A stretch of DNA of 64,000 bases from Paracentrotus lividus (lineage: Eukaryota; Echinodermata; Echinoidea; Camarodonta; Echinidae): positions 16,107,114 through 16,171,113 of the forward strand of contig CALNVZ010002974.1 of assembly GCA_940671915.1 (NCBI GenBank). Direction: 5' to 3'. The notes under the pieces are model-generated. The model was not told where the DNA came from. It made no database searches and saw only the letters and a program-made list of their open reading frames with translations. Positions 48,901 through 57,700 of the stretch are shown one piece after another (within the stretch, counting starts at the first letter, position 1; each line of letters opens with the position of its first letter). A program made the position numbers and the translations under genes.

Positions 48901-50731
48901 CTACAAAAACTGTTTGGTTTTGGTATTTATCTCTCATTTGTAATACGGAATAAATTCTAACTGATTACTTTATACATGTAAGTCATTCTAATTCAATCCA
49001 AAACTAAAGATTATCTTCGGAGAATAGTGAGAAGACAGAGGAGTTCCTTTAACCGCTTTGACAACCTGGATTCTTTCATTCCAGTCAATTGAAGGGTTAT
49101 GACTACTTTCTGTCTCTTGCATGTTAGTTTCAATAGTTGTCCCGCATTTGGTTATCATAACTTTGTTTTTATCAATCTTCCTATCTAGAGTATCTCCAGC
49201 AGATCTACAGCCACTCTGGTTAGACATGGGCCCCTTTTCCAATTATTTATTATTAGCACTGTCGTGAGGGTTAGTGGTTAGTTATTCCCTTTGCTGCATT
49301 CTGGGCTAAAAATGTAATAGAGCATCGGCAATTTTGATACCGCGCTTACATACCTTTTTCTATTCATTCAACAAAACAGCAATCAATCTTGGTTAGCAAC
49401 AACCAAATTTGGTAAAGTTATGATGATTAATATCTGAAAGAATACGGTGTCATTTATATGGTGATAAAAAGAAGAAAAATATTCAATAACCAGTATTTAT
49501 CACAGAATGATATTGATGTGTATACAGGTTGATTTCAAATTATTATACTGGTAGATATATTTTCAATTATAAGACCACATAATTTTTGCAATTTGATTTC
49601 ATACATCTCTGTGGCATATGTGGTTTAACCGGGATATCATCAGTATTCGGTAAGTGAGTATGAAACTATCAAATCAAATATACCAAGGTGAGATTGTGTG
49701 ATATTTTCATGATTATCGTGTATATGAAATCCATTCAAAGACTGGTCCATTTATGACTACCCTACCCCCCACACAGTAATTCATACCAGTCTTAACCTTT
49801 GATTGATAAGTAGTATTATACATAATACATGTCCTGATTTTGTTATTCTGACAGTTGTCAGAACAGCCAAGTTTGGATGTATCTCATCATGAAAATAGTT
49901 CAATCACTTAACGTATAACAGACTTTGTTCATCTCCTAGAGCAAAAATACCAATTATTCGTTTAAAAAAGATACCTGTAAAACTAGTAATCAATATTATT
50001 TCAACTTTATCCAAGAGAAAATAAAAAAGCAAACCTTCTTTTAATAAGGGAGCCTATTTTAGCACCAAGTGTCAGCCTGTTATATGGGAAGGGTATTGGG
50101 TGGAGGGGAAACGGCTTAGGAGATAAGGGTGGAGGGTATACAACTTCTCCACAAATAAAACAATTTGCAAACGTCCTTTAAGGATGTGCAAGAAATTACA
50201 ACCATAATAAATCCCTCCATACTCTGCAAATGAAAAACATTTGTTTTGAAAAAAGACTTCTACAGCTTTAAGAAGGCTCCCAGCTCGAATTGTCATAACT
50301 CTCAAGCAAATTTTGTAACTATAGCTGCCAATAAAGGGCTGTTCCCGACGTGGGGAGAATTTATCCATCTAAAATGCTCCTCAAGTCAGTTAAAAAGTTT
50401 GTGTAGTATGGGCCATGCTTTGTATTTTAGCACATTAAACCATGCACTATACATCTCACGTACACAAAACTTCCTAACCCTACAGGAAGGCCTTGTTAAA
50501 GCTGGCAAATCCGCCTCATATTGCGGAAACGTCCCTAAAGATAGCATGGTTACTTACCACCATCACAGCCTGTCCTGAGTGAAGATGACACACCAAAGAT
50601 GTTGATCATTACACGATGTGAAAACAGATCGAAGAAATTGAATGACCATCCCATGGTTCCGAAGAGGACTGGTTCCTTAAAAGAAGTTTGCTTTCGGCAC
50701 CATGGTGTCTGACTGGGATTATCTGACCAGC
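30363..50731 (-). CDS. SLC12A8: Solute carrier family 12 member 8 (CCC9-type transporter), 5'-incomplete, alternative last exons
   Basis: Exons in transcript order: 50558-50731, one starting at 47456 (repeat-disrupted), 44194-44425, 41905-42194, 41446-41592, 40354-40834, 39545-39633, 38318-38493, then 34341-34668 or 30363-30537. Phases agree at every junction outside the disrupted exon. The encoded multi-pass membrane protein matches vertebrate SLC12A8 along its length: KEPVLFG and MINIFGV near helix 1, [73 protein letters not shown], and the late pair [20 protein letters not shown]. The family is cation-chloride cotransporters. Human SLC12A8 was reported as a nicotinamide mononucleotide transporter, which is disputed. 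A first coding exon supplying the ATG must lie above 50731 but was not identified. Repeats within this gene are described in their own entries. Confidence 0.95.
31279..31371 (+). repeat. Two-copy tandem duplication of about 45 bp
   Basis: The block GGCTAAATTGTCTGGGGTCA, ending in GACACTATCGT and GCTTGTA, occurs twice back to back, with one base missing in the second copy. Near-identity points to a recent duplication. It lies in the last SLC12A8 intron. Confidence 0.85.
31556..31785. mobile_element. MITE, second copy of the 28101 family
   Basis: The ends are GGCCCAAATTCACGAAAA and TTTTGTGAATTCAGGCC, a good inverted pair. Internal blocks match 28101-28318. It is noncoding, within the last SLC12A8 intron. 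Confidence 0.7.
32818..33443. mobile_element. Nonautonomous DNA element with 17-bp inverted ends
   Basis: TTTTACGAACCGTCATA at the left matches the exact inverse TATGACGGTTCGTAAAA at the right. Variants (ATGACGGTTCCTAAAATCAC, CTTCGTAAAATCAC) recur inside at about 33095-33110, 33147-33166 and 33257-33270. No transposase is seen. Confidence 0.75.
33866..33955. repeat. GA microsatellite
   Basis: An impure (GA)n run with a few GATA interruptions. On the transcribed strand it is a pyrimidine (CT) tract, lying beyond the proximal SLC12A8 terminal exon. Confidence 0.9.
34341..34668 (-). CDS. SLC12A8: SLC12A8 proximal alternative terminal exon
   Basis: The acceptor ATTCCATAG is followed by a frame in the same phase as the distal terminal exon, encoding about 108 residues and TGA. 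It carries the homologous block [17 protein letters not shown], so the two exons are paralogous. Its extra tail is acidic ([13 protein letters not shown]), then basic, and ends near ENQPLL, which fits the acidic-dileucine sorting motif. Choosing this exon would give a longer cytosolic tail. Confidence 0.88.
35328..36784. mobile_element. 1.46-kb fold-back element (long inverted repeat)
   Basis: The two halves are near-identical inverted arms of roughly 550-590 bp (about 35328-35920 and 36190-36784) around a loop of roughly 270 bp. The ends read GGGTCATTCCATGCCAATTC and its inverse; TATT flanks both sides (35324-35327 and 36785-36788), a likely 4-bp target duplication. Each arm carries the same 76-codon open frame (35384-35614 minus and 36489-36719 plus) with two residue differences. 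It lies in the intron just upstream of the proximal SLC12A8 terminal exon. Confidence 0.9.
38145..38300. repeat. 30-bp minisatellite in SLC12A8 intron
   Basis: The unit AGAGAAGAATCAAGAAAAGG plus AAGATA(A/G)A(A/G)G repeats four to five times with drift. It starts within 20 bp of the donor of exon 38318-38493. On the gene strand it is a purine-poor tract. Open frames rich in Lys and Glu across it are by-products of the repeat. Confidence 0.85.
38794..39060. repeat. Diverged tandem repeat, about 70-75 bp period
   Basis: Three to four units share AGAAATTTGAAAA, GGCTAATATTCTTGCG and TTTTTCCAATC. The TCGCGAA and GCGAAATT-like words resemble the dispersed family at 24709, 29413 and about 3830-4010. 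Confidence 0.7.
39357..39520. repeat. Two-copy tandem repeat of about 80 bp
   Basis: GAGTTTTTACTTTGCAA, TTTCACTATTTCCGGTAA and GATTATATTTAG(C/T)AGTCA occur twice in the same order. It is in the SLC12A8 intron next to exon 39545-39633. Confidence 0.8.
40056..40197. mobile_element. 142-bp MITE with strong inverted ends
   Basis: GGGGGGCATTTCATCAAAGG at the left is the inverse of CCTTTGATGAAATGCCCCCC at the right. The pairing continues with variants of GGACTTGTCGGACGTTTTATCC. It contains CTGATTGGCTGAGAAC in the loop. It is noncoding. Confidence 0.8.
40354..40834 (-). CDS. SLC12A8: SLC12A8 large exon: late helices and cytosolic loop
   Basis: This 481-nt exon begins [16 protein letters not shown] and covers two membrane helices ([12 protein letters not shown] and the [18 protein letters not shown] segment), ending in the family-typical YFSLAM. 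A hydrophilic loop rich in Asp, Glu, Lys and Asn follows ([20 protein letters not shown]), as in vertebrates, where this loop is long and variable. DKESLL near its end fits the acidic-dileucine pattern. Splice sites are clean. Confidence 0.95.
40900..41095 (-). pseudogene. Two tandem partial copies of the 5' end of SLC12A8 exon 40354-40834
   Basis: Upstream of the real acceptor are two more acceptor-plus-exon-start copies, with first exonic bases at 40958 and 41085 (spacing 124 and 127 bp). The outer copy reads [11 protein letters not shown] before diverging; the nearer one reads KRPNEE and is more decayed. The intron flank is copied too (TTGAATGG, TAGT, ATTTTGTCA). Neither copy has a donor, so they are exon fragments, possible decoy acceptors. 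Confidence 0.8.
41646..41807. mobile_element. 162-bp MITE with CCTGGGGG ends
   Basis: CCTGGGGGTGCTTTACCAAA at the left mirrors TTGGTGAAGCACCCCCCAGG at the right, and both halves share AAGTTACGAATGACTT. A diverged relative (AAAGTTACGAATGACTT with a weak inverse) lies near 30820-30985. Confidence 0.75.
42650..44138. mobile_element. Minisatellite-bearing dispersed element with terminal hairpin
   Basis: About eight units of roughly 145-160 bp share AAGTTTGAAGTTGATCCGTC, AAACGGTTCTTAAGTTA, GCGAGAACGAGCCATTTT, TGACCTTTGACC and CCCATATGCACATATG. A GGACGGACGTACGGAC stretch (44053-44089) and a hairpin from GCCTCCGGCACCACC to GGTGGCGGAGGC (about 44105-44135) end it. The left end shows GGCATGCCTCCG. 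This repeat type is widespread in marine invertebrates from memory. It ends about 55 bp from the donor of SLC12A8 exon 44194-44425. Indels in 42.9-44.0 kb suggest weak consensus. Confidence 0.7.
44194..44425 (-). CDS. SLC12A8: SLC12A8 exon after the array
   Basis: The exon follows acceptor TCCCCTCACAG and starts [14 protein letters not shown], continuing the SFGQ that ends the preceding exon; vertebrate SLC12A8 has GQCVAGAMYITGFAES here. It covers two hydrophobic helices and the conserved [17 protein letters not shown] and TLDFLVG. It is free of frame errors. Confidence 0.95.
45073..47391 (-). repeat. SLC12A8: 132-bp tandem array of partial exon plus splice donor, about 17 copies
   Basis: On the minus strand each unit holds the exon's 3' half ([20 protein letters not shown] to ILYSFGQ), its donor (CAG then GTAAATATT) and a linker with two telomere-like TTAGGG words. 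The gene-proximal donors lie after 45073, 45205, 45337 and 45469, exactly 132 bp apart, a multiple of three. The last unit ends in a different intron start, GTAACGGTCAG, presumably the ancestral one. Copies 1 and 2 form one open frame; copy 3 has a stop (Gly codon to TGA). From about 45470 up, nearly every copy has single-base indels, as in unpolished long-read consensus. Confidence 0.9.
47392..47456 (-). CDS. SLC12A8: Unique 5' part of the repeated SLC12A8 exon
   Basis: An acceptor (CTATCAAAACCAG) precedes GTAACGCTGGAGTTGGACTC, which, with one base from the previous exon, reads GNAGVGLF, matching GNTGVLLG of vertebrates. The next bases give a stop in that frame unless a few single-base indels are allowed; with them the helix and then the CERCKM segment of the array follow. 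So this is the start of the exon whose end is repeated. Frame breaks here may be real or assembly error. Confidence 0.7.
48988..49242 (-). CDS. Unrecognised 84-residue open frame in SLC12A8 intron
   Basis: ATG to TAG, 84 codons, with a varied hydrophilic composition (segments [15 protein letters not shown] and [16 protein letters not shown]) rather than repeat-like residues. I know no homologue. It lies between two SLC12A8 exons on the same strand and has no evident splice sites. It could be an intronless nested gene, an alternative first exon or chance. Confidence 0.2.
   Translation of the reverse strand: MEKGPMSNQSGCRSAGDTLDRKIDKNKVMITKCGTTIETNMQETESSHNPSIDWNERIQVVKAVKGTPLSSHYSPKIIFSFGLN
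50558..50731 (-). CDS. SLC12A8: SLC12A8 most 5' exon found, helix 1 region
   Basis: Acceptor TTATCGTAG and donor GTAAGT are good. The frame contains FKEPVLFGT and MINIFGV, diagnostic for SLC12A8. Between and after these the residues disagree with the family (TMGWSF for [17 protein letters not shown] for FLRTGWLVG). The bases fit the family if single-base indels that cancel out are allowed, so the exon has compensated frameshifts or consensus errors. The leading GC shows that a preceding exon ends in phase 1. Confidence 0.85.
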
Positions 50732-50823
50732 CTACGATAAGAAACAATGAGAAAAGATTTAAAGCCTAGCTTTGAGTTCTTACAGCCCAAAACTAATTTG
50801 AGATAAATCTTGTAAGATATGTC

Positions 50824-53050
50824 CAGGCCTTCAGTCAGCTTGCATGAAAAAGTATGGAGAAAATGTAGGAGCAAAATTCTCCAAAAAAGTAGGATAAAAG
50901 TAGGATTTAAATCTTTTAAAAGTAGAAAAAAAGTAGGATTGAATCTTAAAAGGAAGGAAGAAAGGTAGGAATTTCATCTGTATGAAAAGGGCGAATGTAC
51001 ATAAATAAGAACGCAAAAACAAACTTGTGATAGAATTTTTCAGTCAAGTATAATTATTATTTGGAAAGTTAGAGTAGTCTTTGAGGTTGCTCTATAAGAG
51101 TATTAGAACTACTGTAACCATCATTATGATCATCCCCTGTTTATGAATGGAAATCCCAATAACATTTCCTGGATCGGACATTGAAGCTTGTTCTGATGGC
51201 AGGATAGTTCAATAAGGACAATGTACATGTAGATTAAAAATTCTCACTAAAGCTATTCTCAATAATGAACACTGAGGAAATGAAATATATCCCTACAATG
51301 TAATTGCGTAGAGTAATATGTTTGGCAGCTGTATCCTTTTTCTTATAGGATCCAGATCATTACACTCAAAAGTCAAGGCAGTACATCTATAACTTCCCCC
51401 CCCCCTTAATATGGACTACATACTAGATAATGTTTTTAGATGAAAAGTTCCTATCACTTATTTTAGATTGAATCTGAGATTAGCTTGAGGGATTATCCCA
51501 ATGCCTTTAAAAGGATATCAAACTGATGTTTTAACAAAGTGATCCAATGTATGACTTGCCATACTCTAATCAACATTTCTCTTTTTTAACAGCAAAAACA
51601 GTCAGGACTTGCCTCTATTAAAAAATGTTCGGATCTCAATTTCCTAAGTGATTTTTCTGTACCTCACATTTCTTTTATGAGACATTGCCAGTCCCTATTA
51701 TTTCCGTAGTAGCTAAGTAAGAGATCTTGACAAATTACCGATTTTCTGCTTAAAGCATGCTACTTCACACCTTTTCAGTAGCCAGCAACTTTGTATGTGT
51801 TGAAGGAAATTTATTTCATGAAGACGCAAGATGCTAACTGGGTTTTAAGCAGTCTGTACCTTCTGCAAGGGGATGTCCTTCAGAAATTATAGAAGAGATC
51901 CAGAACCACAGCTTTGCTCATCACCATCTCCAAGCTAAACATTTTTTTTGCAAGGCATTATAGGCCTCATGTAAGAATTATCAAAAGGATGAAAATAGCA
52001 CATGCCAGTCAAATTTCCATTTTCAGTGAAAGTTCAGTTTTACATAATTTCAGAAATGTCTGTTGGTTTAATCTGAAAGCAAGATTGACAAGCTGCTTTA
52101 GTGGTAACTGGTACCTTGTCTTCTAGCATAATGCATCAGGTATTCGCCTGTCCCAACTTTTTGTTCTTGTGCATGCCAAACATCAAAGCTTTGAGGTAGT
52201 CTTACATATATTTGAATCATCTCTGGTAAACATTATCTGCATTTTTAACGTTCTTTTGGTATAACGCGGGCCGGGGTGATCGAACCCTGACCTTATGCAT
52301 CCATGAGCCAACACATCAGTAACATATAGTCAAATGATCAAAGCAAAGCTGAGTTGGCACTTAAACAATTGTAAGGTGCCATAAATTTATCTATTTTTCA
52401 TAAATTGAAAATTTTTCAATATACAATCTGAGCTCGATCCAACATCAGAAAACAGCTTCAACATTAGGTGATTCATTCATAGACAAATGGTAGTTTCTCT
52501 ATGCCTAGAAAAACCTATAGAGACTCATCACCAAAAACAAGCATTAAACTAGACTGAAAATTTCTGTCTGCAGTTTTCGTTTTTTGCCTTTTAATTTTGA
52601 GTAAGTATCTATAGTTATATGTACTGTATCTCTTCGAACTAAAGACTAAATATAACCTATAAAACATTTAATGAGCACTTTTCCCCATTATAATGCTTAT
52701 ACGTCGCAGATATGTCATGGATGCTGCGACTGGTTGTGAACATACATGTGCAGTGTATAGGTTATGAATTAGTGGATGCTTCATGTTGCATGTCACTTGC
52801 ATACTCTTAATGAGCGAGTACCCAACACATTTCCCAAATAGCATCAATTCTAATAATAAAAACAAGTGACAGATTTTCGGTTCTTCATATCAAACCTATG
52901 GCTAAGTCTACACAGTTGTTTTTTTTCACTTTTTCAAAAAAAGAGTTAAAAGTAGGAAAGTAAGGAGATTTTGAAGAAAAAGTAGGAATAAGTAGGAGGG
53001 TTGACAAAAGTAGTGAAAAAGTAGGAAAGTAGGAGCGCTTTGAAGGCCTG
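50824..53050. mobile_element. Possible hAT-like nonautonomous element
   Basis: CAGGCCTTCA at the left is the inverse of TGAAGGCCTG at the right, and both ends carry runs of AAAAGTAGGA-type repeats just inside (50855-50975 and 52930-53030). CAG-first ends suggest hAT, but I see no clean 8-bp duplication. The interior includes a tRNA-like B-box. The 10-bp ends are short, so chance is not excluded. Confidence 0.4.
52264..52310 (-). repeat. tRNA-like fragment (SINE head remnant)
   Basis: On the minus strand AAGGTCAGGGTTCGATCACC contains a B-box match (GGTTCGATCAC) before CCGGCCCGCG. No full tRNA cloverleaf was found around it. Confidence 0.35.
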
Positions 53051-54230
53051 TAATGTCCTAACATTGGTTCGCATTGCCATAAATGGTCATGTTGTCATAT
53101 ATTGGGGTATAGTAAAAAGGATGGGAGGCGTTACATTTTTGGAGGAAAATTTTTTCAATTTTTTCGCATAGCATGATAAAAAGTACAGTCATGGAGCTGT
53201 ACATATGTCTCAAATTGTACGATAAATTATCAGGCTAATGTCTGTAAAGTCCAGCTTAGGTCTGCTTCTTTAGTTTTTAATACGAAATAATTTGAAGTAA
53301 GGTAAGGTAGGGAGGGGAGATCCTACGGTGGAGGCATGTGTTTAAGCCAATAGGGAATTCCCATTTTTGTTGCTTTCTTTCTCTTTCTTGACTTATATAT
53401 TTGTATCCAATCGGTCTTATAGGTTGAGTGATATATCAATCTCTTTGGAATTTATCTAGTTTTAAATAAATGTGAAGTACATTTTTTCAAAAGTCATTTT
53501 ATCAATTAATTATCAATTAAAAAAAACTTCATGCAGCAATGGCTCATAGACAATGCGTTGCACGGCATCAAAATTGTAACATGCCATTTTTATTAGCAAT
53601 AAATGTGTTTTTTTCACTCCATTTTTCTCTGCTGTACGTAGATACATCAAATGGTTAGAAACATAATTTTTGTGTAATAAACTTTGTGCGAAGTCAATTC
53701 AAATGTAAAATACAGGATTTCTGCTAGTTTTAAACAAATTTTTTCTTCTTTTCTATATACTCTGTGCGCGGGTTTGAAGAATAATTTGTAAACATTACCC
53801 AAGTTTAGTGTTTTTTTTAGAAGCATAGGGTTCTTATTAACACAGTCTAAACTTGTTTTATTTTCAATTATGCACAATTAAGATTAGCTTGCCATTTGAA
53901 AGTTGTGAAATCTTTTAACCATGTTTTTATTTCTTGAGTAGCAATCGATACCACATGTATAAACGTCTGCTTATCTCGGTTATTTTACTTGTATACAATG
54001 GGTAAGCTAAAACATGTATACAAGTTATACATTATACTGAAAGCTCCGAGATGGTAGTAAAGAGGAAAAGAATATGTTAATCATCTTCCTACATCTCAGT
54101 TTCAGTATATGGTAACTTTTATACATGTTGACTTACCTATTAAGAACTAGAGACGTTGTTTGTGACAATGTAAATTTCTACAAAATGTTTAGACATGTAA
54201 CGGCATTGTGCACCCAATTCATGACTACGG

Positions 54231-54628
54231 CCATATACATATGCCTACAAAAGATTATTTTCACGTTTCGATAATGATTTCAGAAGAAAATGTTGAAAAA
54301 TATCGAAACAGTCATCAAATTGAGACTTGGAGTAGACGGCTATATCGCACAAGTCCACGGCACAACATACACACAAAGATGCGGTTCGAATCGGCATGCA
54401 CATGAAATATACCCATAGACTTTCCATGTGGCCGTGTTAATCACGCATGTCTTGGACCGGCCGTCCGCTACAGAAATTATGCTTATTTTGCTCTTTTCTC
54501 AGCAAGATTCGCAATTTCTGTAAAATTCCTTTGTGTGTAGTATTTATTTCCTATGCCTTTGAGATTCTAAGTATGAACAAGAAGTTTTGATTTATTTCAT
54601 AATGATGCCTACTCCAGATTATCTTTAA
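54231..54628 (-). repeat. Dispersed repeat, copy B (inverted relative to 4351-4748)
   Basis: It is collinear in reverse with copy A over about 400 bp, with substitutions and small indels. No reading frame is shared between the copies. Confidence 0.6.
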
Positions 54629-54743
54629 AACTAGATGTGAATTGAAATTTGGCCATTGACTCATAATTGTAGATTGGTGAAATCATGCTAGTATAGCAGA
54701 CAAGAGAGTACATGGTAAAAATGGAGAAGTGAGAACAGAAGTT

Positions 54744-54782
54744 CGAGAGAGATGAGAGAGAGAGAGACAGACAGAGAGACAC
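54744..54782. repeat. GA/GACA microsatellite
   Basis: A short impure run of GAGAGA with GACAGACAGA. Confidence 0.85.
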
Positions 54783-57700
54783 ACAGTATACAAACTAAAG
54801 ACCAGTTTAAAGACTGGATGAGCAACAAACACTAGAAAGAGAATAGCAATATAACAAAATATTGATTCATTTGTAGCTCACACCCTAAGCTGTTTGATAT
54901 TGATTAGTTAGTACAATATACAAGTTAACATAGAAAATGCAATGTTGATTACAGCTGAATAAACATATTGTTATGTACATTTGGCAAGACGATTATTTCT
55001 ATTCATAGATTATCTGTTTCATGGCAATGATTATGTGCACCAACACTGTGTTTCTCATAGACAGCAGTTTATTGTCCTTTTCTGAAGAAAATAGCATACC
55101 TGCAGGCTATTGAATATTACAGATGTCAAGTTTGATAAACATTACTGATAATATAAAAACAAAATAAACAAACATAAATAGAAAATAACAGCTAGATATT
55201 ATTGATACTAAATATAAATAACATCTACAGGGTATACATCATTTTACATACACAATAAACATATGGCCAAAACACAAAGTGCAATGTTTAAAACTTGTTA
55301 CATAAAATGAAGTAAACTTGACATTTGTGCTGGGTAATCTTTTGGCACTCATTTCTCAGCTCAAGGGTTATTGGTTTTATTTTCATAATAATTTTTGTGT
55401 TTTCAACAAATAACGTCTCGCTATCTTTTCAGTTAATCTCTTATACTTGTACGGTACATGCATTAAGAGGAGTGTAATCGGGACCAAGGACATACACACA
55501 TATTATGTGCATAAATTTTTGTAATCACAGTGGATCAATCACAGATCAATTGTGACTTATCTATCACTCAGCACACATCTAGGATGATCACATGTAGTAC
55601 TGAGGGTACGATACCAAGGTTGCATGTGCGGCATATGCTTCAACAATATGCTTCACAATATGCTCTGCCGACTATATAATGAAACAGCCTGACACTAGCA
55701 ACTATGTTCAGGAACATATTGATTGTACTGACACACGTACAATACATGTACATGTACATTGTGTAGGCAACCTACAAAGCAGTTTCAAGTGTTTTGTCAT
55801 TCATTTTATAGTGTTTTTATAGTTCAGTGCAATATTCCTCTCGACCGCAAATTGCAAGCGCAATTTTTCAAGCTGGAATTAATAACTTTAGAGACATTTG
55901 GCTAACTAAGTTATGTGTAAAGGTTTTAAGACCTAGGATCAGCTTCATTAGAGGACACATAAGAATGTATTAATCATCTCTCATGAAAAGACCAATTTAT
56001 AACTAGAGATGAAAAAAGCAAAATTATTCTACTTTTTCCACATTTACAAAGGTTTCAATATTCATGTTCACAGCTCCAAATTATATATTAAAAAAAACCA
56101 TCAAAACTGTATCTTTAATATTTATTGAGTCTGAATTATCAAAACTTTAATAACTGGCCATGCGTTTGAGTTGCCATTTAAAAAGGTGGAGTTCTGAATC
56201 TGCTCCTCAAATTTGATTTTGTTTATTGTTTTTAAAAAACTTACAAGCTATATAGCTTAATTTCTTTAAATTAAGAGTTTCATGTAGGGCCAAAATACAA
56301 AAGTTTTTAACAAAAATGTCAACAATTTCATGCATCTGTCTGTTAATTAAGCTGTTTAATTAGACGAGATCCGGGGTGGAGGAGGAGTCGGCGGCACGGA
56401 GGAGTCGGCGCAGCAAATTTGGAAATGTGCCTGTAAATGAGTTAAATCAAGTTGCACAGAAGAAACAAAAAAATATCTTTGGATTGAAATTCATAAACCC
56501 TGCTGAAATAATAATGTAGCTTGATTTTGATAGTTTAATATGTTAGTTGAGGAAATCTTGATTACATTAATTAGCAGTAAATTGGTCATAGATTTTTGAG
56601 TTTCGGTAGGCCTGTAAAAAGTTGTAATTTTTGCACATCTGCTCCTACAAAAGTAGCACGGAAAAACTCAACACATATATACAAGGTACATTGAAATACA
56701 TGTTAGCTGAATTTGGACTTTAAATCAACAGCTATCTATGTAGGGCAATAAATTCATGCGTTCAATCAATGTTAAATGATATTTATTTCTCTTCATTTAT
56801 CAGGGCGAGAGGAGTCGGTGCAGAAACATTTAGCTCATGCGGTGGTGCATGATTTAGAATCAAGTTCATAGAAGGGTGTATATATTTGATTGGAATGCTT
56901 AAACCAGGTGAAATACTTTAGCCTGTTGATGATCATAATTTAAGTATTAACAGATTTAGTGTTGTCACTTGTAGTACATTGTGACGACAATATAAATGAC
57001 AATTTCTTACAGCAAGGGCTTCTTATATGCGACATTATGGTTAATATGTTTACCAACACAAAGGGATTTCACATGTCAGTATTACTTTTGCTAACTTCTA
57101 TCTGCCTTTAGCAACTTAAAGGATCCTTTCATTACAATGTCTAGTTTTAAACAGGGAGTTACAGTACTTAGACACTGCAACAAGCATACATTTTTAGAAA
57201 AATTGAAATTTTACGAAGTATCATTCCGCCTGGAGCAAAATGCTAAACTCTCCCAGGGATAACGAAAGTTATTACATGTTTTGGCAAGCTCTAAAAGTGA
57301 CGAAGGTTCAAATCTCAGTAAATAATGTTGTAGGGTAACATTTTTTTTTTTTGCAATTTTTTTTCCAAAGCCATCGGTTTTCAACAAATTTTTCAGGTTC
57401 TAAGATTCATAACCTTTCAAGGGCGCCACCTTGTTATTTTTAAGTGCATTTTTGAACTCTCAGACATTACTTCCAGAAAATGTATACTTTTGTTGGGTTA
57501 ATATAAAATTTGAAAAAAGTAAGAGCCACTTCATGAAAATGTGCACGATTAGTACAAATTTTGAGTGTGTCACACAACATGGGCCCAACTTAAAAACGCA
57601 TGGCAACTATCATTTTCTATGGGCATGTGACAACGTCTCCCTGAAGGTCGATTCATGTTTATCCTAACTTTAAGATAATATGTGACAGATTTATTATATT

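Noticed and set aside
54245..54427. First coding exon of SLC12A8
   Set aside because: This frame falls inside a dispersed repeat and shows no resemblance to the family's N-terminus.
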